The position numbers and the translations under genes are program-made. Shown here piece by piece: positions 46,669 through 56,931 of a stretch of DNA of 64,000 bases. The notes under the pieces were generated by a model, which saw nothing but the letters and a program-made list of their open reading frames with translations, had not been told where the DNA came from and did not search any database. Origin of the DNA: Aerococcus sp. 1KP-2016 (GTDB lineage Bacteria; Bacillota; Bacilli; Lactobacillales; Aerococcaceae). Every line of letters begins with the position of its first letter. The first letter of the stretch is position 1. Location: assembly GCF_002252085.1 (NCBI RefSeq), contig NZ_NEEY01000002.1, forward strand, positions 40,119 to 104,118, given 5' to 3'.

Positions 46669-48469
46669 CGATTTCCCCTTCATCTAATTCTTGATGTGAT
46701 TCTGAATATGTTTGCAGTTGATACATATTATAGTATGTACCGCCCTTTTCAATCAAGCTCTCATGGTTACCTTGTTCAATAATACGTCCTTGTTTCAAGA
46801 CCACTATTTGATCTGCATCCTTAATCGTAGATAATCTGTGTGCAATGATAATGGTTGTCCGCCCTAATCGCATATTTGCTAAACCAGTTTGAATCTTTTG
46901 CTCAGTTTCTGTGTCGATATTAGCAGTAGCTTCATCTAAAATTAGGATTTTAGGTTCGCGCAAGATAGTTCGTGCAAACGAAAGTAATTGCTTTTGCCCT
47001 GTTGAAAAAGCCGCTCCCCCTTCGATCACCTTGGCATGGTAGCCATCTTCTAAACTTTCAATGAAATCATCAGCTTTTACAAATTTTGCAGCTAATCCAA
47101 CTAAATCGTCGGAGTAGTCACCATGTAAACGTATATTTTGTGCAATATCGCCATAGAACATGAAGGAATCTTGAAGGACTAAGCCAATATCTTGACGCAA
47201 TTGTTCAATTGGCATATCTTTGATTGATTTTCCATCAATATAAATTTGACCACGATTGAATTCGTAGAAACGCATTAATACATTAATAATGGATGACTTA
47301 CCTGAACCTGTTTGCCCAACAAAGGCAACTGTTTGACCAGGTTTAATGTCTAAATTGATATCATGTAAAACCTGTTTCTTATCGTCATATGAAAAAGATA
47401 AATCTTTAATTTCAATATGACCTTCTGTTACACGACCTTCAGCATTTTCACTAGAACTTGGTGCCATTTCTGGATTATTTAATAAAGCATTAATTCGAGC
47501 ACCAGAAACCATACCATCTTGGAAAATGGATAAGGAATCCATCATTTGTCCCATTGGTTGGAAGAATGAAGTTGCATATGATGTAAAAGCGTACAAGATA
47601 CCAATATCGATTACCATACCTTGTAGATTCTGGAAACCAAAAATGTACAAAACAATGACTAACGCAATTGCTTCAAGGACGTTAATCGCTGGCATCAATA
47701 ACAAGGCATTCATTTTGAACATGGCATTTCGAGCCACAACATAACGTTGGTTCACTTCATCAAATTCTGCCATCACACGTTTTTCTTGGCCAAAATTTTG
47801 AATAATTGACATACCTGTAATCGATTCTGACAATTTAGCATTCAAAGAAGATAAGGCAGCGCGCATACGGCCATAAATATAAGTGGATTGTCGTTGATAA
47901 ATGTATATCAGCAACATCATAATTGGAATAAAACAAATAAATATAGTAGCTAATCTCGCATTTAAAGAATACATAGCGATAGTAATTGTCATGATATTCA
48001 ATAAGCCATCAAAGAACGCCAAGAAAACTTGCCAGAACTCTTTAATTGTCTCAGTATCATTGGTTACTCGAGATACTACTGATCCATTTGGTGTTTGATC
48101 AAAATACCGCATACCTAAGTGAACTACCTTATGATAAACAGTATTTCGCATATGGGCGACGGTTTTCTCTGAAGCTAATTTAAAAACATAATCCCTACAA
48201 TAATATGTGATTGCCTTTACAATAGTTAAACTCAAATATAAAAGCGCTACTCTAAAAGTAATTAGCAATGTTGCAGAATCTGTACTTAGCACGTCATCAA
48301 TATATCTTTGAAGCACAACAGGTAGATAGGCAGCGATAGATGAAACAATGGCTGTTGCCACAAAGGCAAAGGCAAATTCCTTCCAATATGGTTTAGCAAA
48401 AGTCATAATACTTTTAAAAATCTGTCCTTGTTCAGACAAAGAAAATTTTGTTTTATTATTCATTTCCAT
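46658..48469 (-). CDS. Heterodimeric ABC exporter subunit with intact catalytic site
   Basis: The 603-residue half-transporter has six membrane helices (about 30-320) fused to a nucleotide-binding domain: Walker A GQTGSGKSS (about 389), a deviant signature STGQKQ and Walker B ILILDEATANID with the catalytic Glu. It pairs with the product of the adjacent upstream gene, whose catalytic Glu is replaced by Asp. This complementary asymmetry is that of BmrCD/LmrCD-type multidrug exporters. Its GGAGGTG binding site lies inside the end of the partner gene, with 14 bases of overlap. Substrates cannot be inferred. Confidence 0.92.
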   Translation of the reverse strand: MEMNNKTKFSLSEQGQIFKSIMTFAKPYWKEFAFAFVATAIVSSIAAYLPVVLQRYIDDVLSTDSATLLITFRVALLYLSLTIVKAITYYCRDYVFKLASEKTVAHMRNTVYHKVVHLGMRYFDQTPNGSVVSRVTNDTETIKEFWQVFLAFFDGLLNIMTITIAMYSLNARLATIFICFIPIMMLLIYIYQRQSTYIYGRMRAALSSLNAKLSESITGMSIIQNFGQEKRVMAEFDEVNQRYVVARNAMFKMNALLLMPAINVLEAIALVIVLYIFGFQNLQGMVIDIGILYAFTSYATSFFQPMGQMMDSLSIFQDGMVSGARINALLNNPEMAPSSSENAEGRVTEGHIEIKDLSFSYDDKKQVLHDINLDIKPGQTVAFVGQTGSGKSSIINVLMRFYEFNRGQIYIDGKSIKDMPIEQLRQDIGLVLQDSFMFYGDIAQNIRLHGDYSDDLVGLAAKFVKADDFIESLEDGYHAKVIEGGAAFSTGQKQLLSFARTILREPKILILDEATANIDTETEQKIQTGLANMRLGRTTIIIAHRLSTIKDADQIVVLKQGRIIEQGNHESLIEKGGTYYNMYQLQTYSESHQELDEGEIDAL

Positions 48470-50225
48470 CTACGTCACCTCCCTCTATTATTTTCTTTTG
48501 TAGTTGTTGTTGATTGTAGGTATGGGCATACCATCCATCCATTACAACTAATTCATGATGACGACCACGTTCAACTATTTTCCCCTTATCCATGACGATA
48601 ATTTCTTCTGCATTCATCACTGAAGACAATCTTTGTGCAGCAACAATTGTCGTCTTATTTGCTCGTGCTTGGCGCAAATTATTTAAAATCGTTTCTTCAG
48701 TCTGTGCATCTACTGCCGATAAAGAATCATCTAAAATTAAATATTCCGGATCAACAGCTAAGGCACGTGCGATTGCAATCCGTTGTTTTTGACCACCAGA
48801 TAGTGAAACGCCTCGTTCACCGACCTCTGTCTGATAGCCCTCAGGGAATGCCATAATATCATCGTGGATATCTGCTATTTTTGCATAATAATAAACCTCT
48901 TCATCTGAAAGTGAAGGATTACCAAAGCGAATATTTTCAATGATTGTATTTGAGAAAAGGAAATTCGTTTGAGGCACATAGCCAAAAGCATTGGATAAGG
49001 TCAGTAAAGAGAAATCTTTAATATCTTTACCATCATAGCTAATGACACCATCATATTGGTCATAATCTCGAAGCAATAATTTGAAGATGGTTGTTTTACT
49101 TGAGCCAGTTCGACCAACTACACCCAACATATTTCCAGCCTTTACATCAAAGGCAACATCGAACAATTTGACTTGGTTATCATCTGGATATGCAAAAGAT
49201 TTTATATCAAAATGGATATCACCGTGAATTGGTTCCGTAATGGCTTGATCAACCTCAACAATAGCCGCGGTTTCATCTAACAACTCTTTCACACGGTCCC
49301 ATGATGCATTCCCACGTTCCAAGGTATTCACCAAATGTCCAACAGCAATTAAAGGCCAAACCATCATGGATAGGTATGAAATATAGGCAATCAAATCACC
49401 GATTGTGATCCGTCCCGTTTGAATGAAATAGGTACCAAAGAAAATAGTCAGCACGTATGCGAAACCAACAATAATTTCAATGACGGGTGAATATGCAGCA
49501 TCCGCTACATATACTTGTCTATTCTTTTCGACTACTTCGTCTGTTTTTTTTACGAAGTCTTGATAGTATTCTTCTTCTTCTCCAAACGTTTTGATCACTT
49601 TCATCCCTGCCACATTTTCTTGCACTTCATCATTCATACCTGAAAATGCCTCTAAGGATTTACGAAAACGTGTATTAATTATCTTACCTAATACACTCGC
49701 AGCGATAATTAATAAAGGAAACGGCAAAATTGTGACTAAGGTTAATTGCCAATCGATTAAGAAAGTCATTGAGAACAAAGTAACGATTGAAATTGAAATT
49801 GAATCTGTCAGGGTTAAAATACCTCCCCCGGCAACGAATCGCAAGGCTGCTAAGTCATTCGTCGCATGCGCCATCAAATCACCCGTTCGATATGTATGAT
49901 AAAAACTTGCATCCATTTTTGTGAAATGATTAAATAATCGATTTCGTAAAATAGATTCTAACAATGTTGAATTGCCAAATATAGCTGTTCGCCAACCGTA
50001 GCGTAAGGCATACATCATTAAAGCAAATAATAAAATCAAGCCTGTTTGTGTAATCAATAATTGCCAAGTTAATGTTCCTCGTGCAATTTGATCAACCATA
50101 TTCCCTACAATTTTAGGGGTAATCGCTGACAAAATTGAACAGGCAATTAAAGCTACAACACCAAAGGCATAACTTTTCCAGCGTAATCTGAAAAACCAAC
50201 CCAATTTTTTAAATATTGAAAACAT
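48456..50225 (-). CDS. Heterodimeric ABC exporter subunit with degenerate catalytic site
   Basis: The 589-residue partner has six membrane helices and a nucleotide-binding domain with Walker A GRTGSSKTT, a canonical signature LSGGQKQR, and Walker B YLILDDSLSAVD where Asp replaces the catalytic Glu. Its intact signature would complete the active site formed by the other subunit's Walker motifs, while its own site with the partner's STGQ signature would be weak. It is first in the operon with the partner and plsC. The expected product is a drug or lipid exporter of the LmrC/BmrC type. Confidence 0.92.
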   Translation of the reverse strand: MFSIFKKLGWFFRLRWKSYAFGVVALIACSILSAITPKIVGNMVDQIARGTLTWQLLITQTGLILLFALMMYALRYGWRTAIFGNSTLLESILRNRLFNHFTKMDASFYHTYRTGDLMAHATNDLAALRFVAGGGILTLTDSISISIVTLFSMTFLIDWQLTLVTILPFPLLIIAASVLGKIINTRFRKSLEAFSGMNDEVQENVAGMKVIKTFGEEEEYYQDFVKKTDEVVEKNRQVYVADAAYSPVIEIIVGFAYVLTIFFGTYFIQTGRITIGDLIAYISYLSMMVWPLIAVGHLVNTLERGNASWDRVKELLDETAAIVEVDQAITEPIHGDIHFDIKSFAYPDDNQVKLFDVAFDVKAGNMLGVVGRTGSSKTTIFKLLLRDYDQYDGVISYDGKDIKDFSLLTLSNAFGYVPQTNFLFSNTIIENIRFGNPSLSDEEVYYYAKIADIHDDIMAFPEGYQTEVGERGVSLSGGQKQRIAIARALAVDPEYLILDDSLSAVDAQTEETILNNLRQARANKTTIVAAQRLSSVMNAEEIIVMDKGKIVERGRHHELVVMDGWYAHTYNQQQLQKKIIEGGDVDGNE

Positions 50226-50322
50226 TTCTTCCCTCCTATTTGCACATAGCCTATTTATTATGTAACAAATTGTTGCTAAATGCGAAAATAAACCCTCTCA
50301 TTTTGATAGATTACACGTAAAC

Positions 50323-50354
50323 AGCCTCCGTAAAAATGATTCTTTACGGAGGCT
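50323..50354. terminator. Hairpin between yneF and the ABC exporter operon
   Basis: A perfect 12-bp stem AGCCTCCGTAAA/TTTACGGAGGCT (50323-50334 with 50343-50354). The T content after it is modest on both strands, so termination may be partial. Confidence 0.7.
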
Positions 50355-50392
50355 ATTCCTTATTTAGTAACATAAGCTAACTTTGTTACTAA

Positions 50393-50620
50393 TTATTTAG
50401 ATTTTCTAGATGATTTTTTCATTGATTGTGTAATTTGACGAACACGTTTTTCAGATGGTTTTTGTCCCATAGACAACATCATTGAACGAATCATGTCGTC
50501 AGAAATTGGTGGGTTTTCTTCAAAATAGTTCACCATATATTTACGTGCAATGAAGAATCCACCGACCGCACCTAGAATAGCTGCGACGATTACAATCAGA
50601 ATCCAAGCTCCTGTACTCAT
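50393..50620 (-). CDS. yneF: YneF-family small membrane protein (UPF0154)
   Basis: The 75-residue protein has one N-terminal membrane helix (about 4-24, [19 protein letters not shown]) followed by [24 protein letters not shown] in the standard family order, then [13 protein letters not shown] and a basic tail. UPF0154 proteins are common in Firmicutes; the role is unknown. It stands between rluD and the ABC exporter operon. Confidence 0.93.
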   Translation of the reverse strand: MSTGAWILIVIVAAILGAVGGFFIARKYMVNYFEENPPISDDMIRSMMLSMGQKPSEKRVRQITQSMKKSSRKSK

Positions 50621-50701
50621 TAATATCTACACTCCTCTCATACGCTTACAAGAATTGATTTTACTAAAGTATAGCCTTTTTTGCAAAACTTTTCCGAAAA
50701 A

Positions 50702-51658
50702 TTACGCACGTTTCCAGATGAGGTCATCTAAAACGGCTTGGAAATGTTCAGGAATTGGTGCATCAAATGCCATATGTTCACCGGTAACTGGGTGTGTCAA
50801 TTCTAAATGATGTGCATGTAATAATTGCCCTTCATCATCAAAAAAGCGTTCTTTATACTGACGTGCATATAACTGATCATCTACAATTGGATGCCCCATA
50901 AATTGGGCATGTACCCGAATTTGATGCGTTCTACCTGTTTCTAATTGGAAATTGACCAAGGTATAGCCAACGTAACGATGTTTCACAGAAAAATGTGTCA
51001 CAGCATGACGGCCATTTTCATTCGCTTCAAATTTTAAACGATCTTTTTCATGACGGCGAATTGGCACATTTACAGTTCCGCCAGCTTCAAAAATTTCACC
51101 ATAAACTAAGCCAGAATAAATACGTTTCATTTCGTGATTTGCGACTTGTTCAATTAATTTTTCAAGCGCAACTTGTGACTTAGCCACTACTAAAAGCCCT
51201 GTTGTATCTTTATCTAAACGATGTACGATACCCGGACGATAGGATTCCCGGCCAATAGCAAGTTGTGATCCATTTTTTTGCACATGGTATAACAAGCCAT
51301 TTACCAAAGTATGGGTACGATGATTTACTGACGGATGTACAACTAGGTTTACTGGTTTATTTACCACTAAAATATGCTCATCCTCAAACACAATATCCAA
51401 ATCCATTTTTTCTGGGTCTGGAATAAAGTCTGCTTCGTCAACCAAATCTGGTTTTTGGACAACCACTTTGTCCCCTTTAACCAAAGGTAATGATGCTTTA
51501 GCAACCTTACCATTTACTGTTACCAATTTATCTTTGATCCATTTTTTGATGGTCGTACGACTTTCTCTCGTAAATTTTTCGGTTACAAATTGGTCAACTC
51601 GTACACTTTCATCTGCTTGAAAATCAAATTCAAACTTCATTTCATTTGTTTCTGTCAA
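50702..51658 (-). CDS. rluD: RluD-type 23S rRNA pseudouridine synthase
   Basis: The 318-residue enzyme has an N-terminal S4 domain (about 18-75) and a pseudouridine synthase domain with the catalytic Asp in HRLDKDTTGLLV, KRIYSGLVYG, and the RTHQIRVH motif. The start is TTG at 51658: AGAGGTG lies eight bases before it, while the first ATG is six codons further and has no binding site. It follows lspA by 33 bases; lspA-rluD is a common Firmicute pair. Confidence 0.92.
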   Translation of the reverse strand: MTETNEMKFEFDFQADESVRVDQFVTEKFTRESRTTIKKWIKDKLVTVNGKVAKASLPLVKGDKVVVQKPDLVDEADFIPDPEKMDLDIVFEDEHILVVNKPVNLVVHPSVNHRTHTLVNGLLYHVQKNGSQLAIGRESYRPGIVHRLDKDTTGLLVVAKSQVALEKLIEQVANHEMKRIYSGLVYGEIFEAGGTVNVPIRRHEKDRLKFEANENGRHAVTHFSVKHRYVGYTLVNFQLETGRTHQIRVHAQFMGHPIVDDQLYARQYKERFFDDEGQLLHAHHLELTHPVTGEHMAFDAPIPEHFQAVLDDLIWKRA

Positions 51659-51691
51659 AATGACATCACCTCTTCTTTTTGCTTATATCGT

Positions 51692-52159
51692 TTATTTGTT
51701 ATCAGTTTTCATCTTTTCTTCGGGTGTTACCAACATATAAATCAGCATTATAATAACACCAATCGTTAAGGCCACGTCGGCAACATTGAAGATTGGGAAA
51801 TTGATAAAATCTAGTTTAAACATATCCACTACATATGATAAATGTAGGCGGTCAATGAAGTTGCCTAGCGCCCCACCTATCATGAAGGACAAACCGATAG
51901 ATAGCAAACGTGAATCTTTCCCTTCTTTATGCAACATGTAAAATAATACACCTACTACCACTAAAGTTATCAGGTAAAATAACCACATTTGACCAGAGAA
52001 AATCCCCCAGGCAGCACCATCATTTTGTAAGTAGAATAATGATAGCAATCCTGGAATTACTTCCTTTGCTTCTAGTAAGTTTAAATTAGCTACCGTCCAA
52101 TTTTTTACGAATTGGTCAATGCCCACAATAATTGCGATTAAAATATAATATAAAAACAT
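51692..52159 (-). CDS. lspA: Lipoprotein signal peptidase
   Basis: The 155-residue aspartyl protease of the membrane removes signal peptides from lipoproteins such as the two OppA proteins. It has four helices, the conserved NDGAAWG (about 49-55), GNFIDR (about 105-110), and the catalytic Asp residues in VVDMF and FNVADVAL. Length is normal. Confidence 0.96.
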   Translation of the reverse strand: MFLYYILIAIIVGIDQFVKNWTVANLNLLEAKEVIPGLLSLFYLQNDGAAWGIFSGQMWLFYLITLVVVGVLFYMLHKEGKDSRLLSIGLSFMIGGALGNFIDRLHLSYVVDMFKLDFINFPIFNVADVALTIGVIIMLIYMLVTPEEKMKTDNK

Positions 52160-52204
52160 AGGTCCTCCTATTCATTCTTGCATCCATGCACTTCACACTG
52201 TACC

Positions 52205-52872
52205 TTATCTATTTGCCTGCTTCGCTTCTTGAATACCTGACTTGGCTAACTGATCAGCCATTTCATTATAGGTGTTTCCTGTATGGGCCGCTACTTTACT
52301 AAAACCTATTGTAATTTCTTTGCCTTTAGCTTGCATAAAATCATGATATTCCTGTGTATAGGTATTTTTTGCTTGCCAAGTGCCCAATGCCCATTCTGCA
52401 ATGCCCATATAATCATGAAAAATGACTACTTGTTTCGCATTCGCCTCAAGTGCAATTTTAACAGCTTGCATTGCAGCAATAATTTCACCAGCCACATTTC
52501 GCATTTTTGCTAAATCTGCCGTATTACGACCGCCCTTATACTTAGAGACTTGTCCTTGATATAGGACTACCCCACCGTAACCAAAGTAACCTGAATGCTT
52601 GTCAAAAGAACCATCTACATAAACAGACATGGATACTTTATCATCGAGGCGAACCGCATTGCTGTCAAGTAACCACCGAATTTCTTGACCCTGATTCGCT
52701 TTGATAGGTGCATTAGGTGCACTTGCCTTGCCCATGAAAGCTTCAGCCTCAGCCTTACTGGTAAAAGATTTGTATATAGCACCAGAAAATCCGGATACTT
52801 GTTTTTGACAATCAGGCCAGGTGGTATAGATACCGGGTTGGCGTCCCTTTTTACTGCATAAAATTTCCCCAT
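52205..52872 (-). CDS. rnhA: Ribonuclease HI with N-terminal hybrid-binding domain (frameshifted in this sequence)
   Basis: RNase HI degrades RNA in RNA-DNA hybrids. The catalytic domain is intact in the frame from 52735 (VYVDGSFDKHSGYFGYGG, later GEIIAAMQAV and HTGNTYNEMADQLA with the acidic residues). The N-terminal viroplasmin-like domain begins at ATG 52872 as MGKFYAVK but shifts frame at the T run 52848-52852; with six T it reads on as KGRQPGIYTTWPDCQKQV, then FSGAIYKSFTSKAEAEAFMG into the catalytic part, 222 residues. I annotate the corrected span. A genuine loss of the first domain is possible but less likely given the other homopolymer errors nearby. Confidence 0.9.
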
Positions 52873-52914
52873 GAATAAAAGCTCACTTTCCTTTGCAATA
52901 CAGCGATCTTTAGA

Positions 52915-52943
52915 ATAAAAAAAGTGAGACCACCGTCCCACTT
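52915..52943 (-). terminator. Terminator of tRNA-Gly
   Basis: A 9-bp stem with one mismatch (52922-52930 with 52935-52943) is followed on minus by seven T. It separates the tRNA from rnhA. Confidence 0.85.
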
Positions 52944-52980
52944 ATTATAACCGATTTTTCGGCAAATATTGAAAAATTTA

Positions 52981-53051
52981 AGCGGGTGACGAGAATCGAA
53001 CTCGCGACGATAGCTTGGAAGGCTATGGTTTTACCATTAAACTACACCCGC
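52981..53051 (-). tRNA. tRNA-Gly (anticodon TCC)
   Basis: On minus a complete cloverleaf: acceptor GCGGGTG/CACCCGC, D arm with AATGGTAA, anticodon stem ATAGC/GCTAT with loop CTTCCAA (anticodon TCC), T loop TTCGATT, discriminator T. CCA is not encoded. Confidence 0.96.
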
Positions 53052-53109
53052 AGGCAAAAATATTACAAGAGATATTATAGCATCACTCGTAATATTTTTG
53101 CAAGTCTTT

Positions 53110-56100
53110 TTAGACAAAAAATGTTTTTAGTGTATCTAAAGAAATAATCATTTTCCTGGTAACAGGTCGATGCCAAATTGTTTCGAGGGCTTTGGCGTAT
53201 AAATCCATTTGCGCTTGATAACGATTCAATAAGATTTCCTCTTGTTGTTGGTCATTTAGATAGGCTACTCGGTCCGTTTTGAAGTCATATAAATAAATCT
53301 CTTGATCGAATAGTATAAACCCGTCAATTGTACCATGGACTAGTAAATCGTCCTCACTCGTCATATCTTTAAATATTTCTGAGCCAAGCATAGCTAGGGA
53401 AAATGTTTCTTCTCGGTAAAGTTTTGTTTTATATTTCAAAATCTCTTTACCGATTGGTGTATCAAAGAATGCCACCAATTGAGCTATTTTTAAATGTGGC
53501 CACAACTGTTGATCGAGTATTTGATTTTCAACTAAATGGTCAAATAAATCTCTGAAATCAGCTTCTTGCAAGGCACTATTTAAATCAATTTTCTGCATTA
53601 ATAGATGAGATGCTGAACCAATGGCCATTGGCGAAACAGCTTGAGCAATTTGCATAAATTTCGGTTGGTCATAATCATCTTCCGTATATCGGAAAGTCTG
53701 TGTCAAAACATTTTGATTGCCCTTCGACCACGTTTGCAGATACGCTTCATCCGGATCCTGTAACATTCGTTTCAATTCAGAAACTGATTGGTAAGAGGTC
53801 GTTTTTGTCGCTGATTGATAAGCATAATCAATCGTGACTGGTGGCAAATCAATGGTCACCTCATTTTGAGGTGCTTGATTATCTGCAAAAAGTGCTTCTA
53901 TCGCAAATAAATCTGTCTGTGTTTCTTCCTGTTTGCTTTGTCCAATTTGGTTAATCCAGTAATTTCGTAAATCAACCGTCTCAGCTTGGTTGCGAACAGC
54001 TACTTTAAAATGGGTATGCCCTGTCGGTAAATAATCTTCTACATGAACTGTTTCATTTACTTTGTCAAAATCGTGATGGCGTAACAAAGCTGGTCCAATC
54101 CAATCTAGAATTGACTGTGCTTTTAGTCGGCCATTTGCCGATAATACTTCTTGATTACTTAAAGACGTTTGCCATTTTTCCAAAGCCTTATCAAAATCTT
54201 TTACCATGCCAACCAAAACTAATTGTTGCTCAGCCCTCGTCAAGGCTACATAAAGCTTCCGCATTTCTTCGGCTAGCATGTCTTTCTTCTCATTACGCTT
54301 AGCAACAAGTTCAAAAGCATTCGGATATGAAATATGACGTGAACGGTCATTCAATTTCACACCAATACCTACTTCATCATTATAGATAACTGGACCTCTT
54401 AAATCTTGTGTATTAAAGCGTTTGGAAATGTTATACACATATACCAGTGGGAATTCTAGCCCTTTAGAGTGGTGAATGGTAAATACATTGACAGCATTAC
54501 GCGCATCATCCCCACTCTTTGGTGCTTGTAAATCATTTTCCTTCTCTTGGATTTTTTCGATAAAGCGAATAAATTGAAAAATTCCTTTAAAAGCTGAGGA
54601 CTCATAATCTGTTGCAATCTGATAAAAACCATGCAAGTTATTTTGACGGATATCCCCATTTGGCATACCGGCCACATAATCTAAGAAACCTGTGTCTGTG
54701 TAAATTTGCCAAATTAAACTTGCAATTGGTTTATCACGCGCTATATCCCGCCAAGACTGATGCCATTCATCAAGTCTAGATAATTGTTTGTGGATAAGGT
54801 CATCCGCATCTGTTATAGCCATATAGGTCTTCATGGCATCATAGAACGTACCCGACTTATCCGCAATCCGAATTTTGGCCAAGGCTTGCTCATCTAAAGA
54901 TAAAATTGGCGAACGAAGGATGGCGGCAAGTGGAATATCTTGATAAGGGTTGTCAATGAATTTCAAAATATTCAACATAATTCGGATCTCAGTCCGTTGG
55001 AAGTAATTGGCAGCATCATCCAATATGATTGGTATTTGATACTGACCGAATACCTCTTCAAGTGCCAAGTGGTTACGACGGGTCGCCACCAGAATAACAA
55101 TATCTTCATAAGTAATTGGTCGTTCTGCTTGCAATTTTTTGTCATAAATCATGTGTTGACCATTCACTTTTTCAAGGATTGATTGTGCAATTAATTCTGC
55201 CTGCATTCTCGTACCATCAGTTGGACCGTCTTCATCAGCATCATCGCTGACAAAACTTGATTCTTTACTTGTTTCGGCGTCTTTTTCCTCATATAGCAAG
55301 ACTTCTGTATGCATGGTATCAACTTCAGGATAAGCCGTAAAACCAAGTTTCAAAGCTGCATCTTCATCATAGGCAATCTGCCCTACTTGCGGATCCATCA
55401 CTTGACGGAAAATAAAGTTGGTAAAATCAAGTACATCTCCACGTGAACGGAAGTTTTCGGCTAAGATAATGCGATTACCTCTTTGGCCGTCCGCAAAATC
55501 GTTAAATTTTTGAATGAATAAGCCTGGTTCAGCAAAACGGAAGCGATAAATGGATTGTTTCACATCACCTACCATAAACATATTTGGATCGTCAGGATTG
55601 CCAGAAACAGCTTGTAAAATAGCTTCCTGCAACGCGTTTACATCCTGATATTCATCAATCATGACTTCCTCAAATTTTTGACGATAATAGGCTTTGGCTT
55701 CATTCATACCATCTTCAGTTTCTACTTCTTTAGTCAAAATACGGTATGTAAAAAGTTCGATATCTGAAAAATCAAGCATGCGTTGGGCAAATTTATAGGC
55801 GGACATTTCCTTACTAAAGGCTTTTTCTACCGCTACTATTGCTTGACTTAGGGCTTTAGCATCTTGGATAAATTGACTTTGATATGTTTCATCAAAGGCA
55901 AAATAAGACATGATTTCCTTATCGTATATACCTTTTACGACATCATCATGACGCGTCTTCAGTTTGTCATGCTCAGCAGTTAACGTTTCGTCATTATCAT
56001 AGTCTTTTTTGCTTTTACGTGAAAATGACGGGAATTTTTCTGAAATAGTCATCTGATAAGCGTCCTTATAAGAGCTATTCAGCAATTCTTTCAACTTCTC

Positions 56101-56931
56101 CAAGTAGGTAATTTCAGCCTTTAGACTCTCAATAATTTTTGAAAAACCTACAGCTTCAGCTTCCGGTACATCTGTTTTTAAGACACGGATATTATTGATT
56201 AACGTATCAATTTCATCTAAGATAATTGGCTTCACATATTCATGATAAAAAGTCGACTCGCCATAGGCCACATCTGCATCCGGATAATGACGTAATAAGC
56301 CATCTAACCAGGCATCTGGATTTGTATGAACGCGAGATTTGTTGTATAAATCAAAAATCAATTGATCAATACCTTCATCCTTACGGTCGCTGGCAAAATG
56401 TTGGGTAATCAATAAATAATTAGGATCTTGTTGACCTAACAATTCTTCTTTTACTGTCTCCCAGACATTTTCAAGATGCATCGCATTTTCTGTAGGGTCT
56501 GTCAGTAATCGATAGACGGGATCTAAATCAATTAGGAAATAGTAACGTTGGATGACCTGCTTACAAAAGGCATCGATTGTTGAAATATTGGCTTGCGGCA
56601 GTTTGGCAATTTGTTGGAGAAAATGTTGCCGCATGTCCGGATCAAACTCATCATTAATCATTTCCTGTAGCGCCACTTCCAAACGTTCTTTCATCTCGCT
56701 AGCAGCTTTCTCGGTAAAGGTCACAACGAGCAATTCGTCTACACCGTAACCGCGTTTCACCTTTTGCAAGATGCGTTGGACTAGGACACTTGTTTTTCCA
56801 GAACCAGCTGAAGCTGAAACAAGGAGGTTACTGCCTTCTAAGTGAATTGCAGCCCACTGATCAGCAGTGTAACGTGCATTTTCTTCTGTTTGAATTGGAA
56901 TAGTGGTCTGTCTAGTGCGTTGTTTCTTCAT
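53110..56931 (-). CDS. addA: AddA (RexA), helicase-nuclease subunit
   Basis: The 1273-residue UvrD-like helicase and nuclease processes double-strand breaks with AddB. Landmarks are Walker A VSASAGSGKTSVLVQRIL (about 33-50), ISTIDAFCKQV, VMIDEYQDVNALQE (Walker B), VKQSIYRFR, FTIHHSKGLEFP and VALTRAEQQLVLVG (motif VI), and the C-terminal RecB-type nuclease motif LYDFKTDRV. It overlaps the addB stop by 20 bases. In relatives the complex recognises a Chi sequence. Confidence 0.96.
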   Translation of the reverse strand: MKKQRTRQTTIPIQTEENARYTADQWAAIHLEGSNLLVSASAGSGKTSVLVQRILQKVKRGYGVDELLVVTFTEKAASEMKERLEVALQEMINDEFDPDMRQHFLQQIAKLPQANISTIDAFCKQVIQRYYFLIDLDPVYRLLTDPTENAMHLENVWETVKEELLGQQDPNYLLITQHFASDRKDEGIDQLIFDLYNKSRVHTNPDAWLDGLLRHYPDADVAYGESTFYHEYVKPIILDEIDTLINNIRVLKTDVPEAEAVGFSKIIESLKAEITYLEKLKELLNSSYKDAYQMTISEKFPSFSRKSKKDYDNDETLTAEHDKLKTRHDDVVKGIYDKEIMSYFAFDETYQSQFIQDAKALSQAIVAVEKAFSKEMSAYKFAQRMLDFSDIELFTYRILTKEVETEDGMNEAKAYYRQKFEEVMIDEYQDVNALQEAILQAVSGNPDDPNMFMVGDVKQSIYRFRFAEPGLFIQKFNDFADGQRGNRIILAENFRSRGDVLDFTNFIFRQVMDPQVGQIAYDEDAALKLGFTAYPEVDTMHTEVLLYEEKDAETSKESSFVSDDADEDGPTDGTRMQAELIAQSILEKVNGQHMIYDKKLQAERPITYEDIVILVATRRNHLALEEVFGQYQIPIILDDAANYFQRTEIRIMLNILKFIDNPYQDIPLAAILRSPILSLDEQALAKIRIADKSGTFYDAMKTYMAITDADDLIHKQLSRLDEWHQSWRDIARDKPIASLIWQIYTDTGFLDYVAGMPNGDIRQNNLHGFYQIATDYESSAFKGIFQFIRFIEKIQEKENDLQAPKSGDDARNAVNVFTIHHSKGLEFPLVYVYNISKRFNTQDLRGPVIYNDEVGIGVKLNDRSRHISYPNAFELVAKRNEKKDMLAEEMRKLYVALTRAEQQLVLVGMVKDFDKALEKWQTSLSNQEVLSANGRLKAQSILDWIGPALLRHHDFDKVNETVHVEDYLPTGHTHFKVAVRNQAETVDLRNYWINQIGQSKQEETQTDLFAIEALFADNQAPQNEVTIDLPPVTIDYAYQSATKTTSYQSVSELKRMLQDPDEAYLQTWSKGNQNVLTQTFRYTEDDYDQPKFMQIAQAVSPMAIGSASHLLMQKIDLNSALQEADFRDLFDHLVENQILDQQLWPHLKIAQLVAFFDTPIGKEILKYKTKLYREETFSLAMLGSEIFKDMTSEDDLLVHGTIDGFILFDQEIYLYDFKTDRVAYLNDQQQEEILLNRYQAQMDLYAKALETIWHRPVTRKMIISLDTLKTFFV

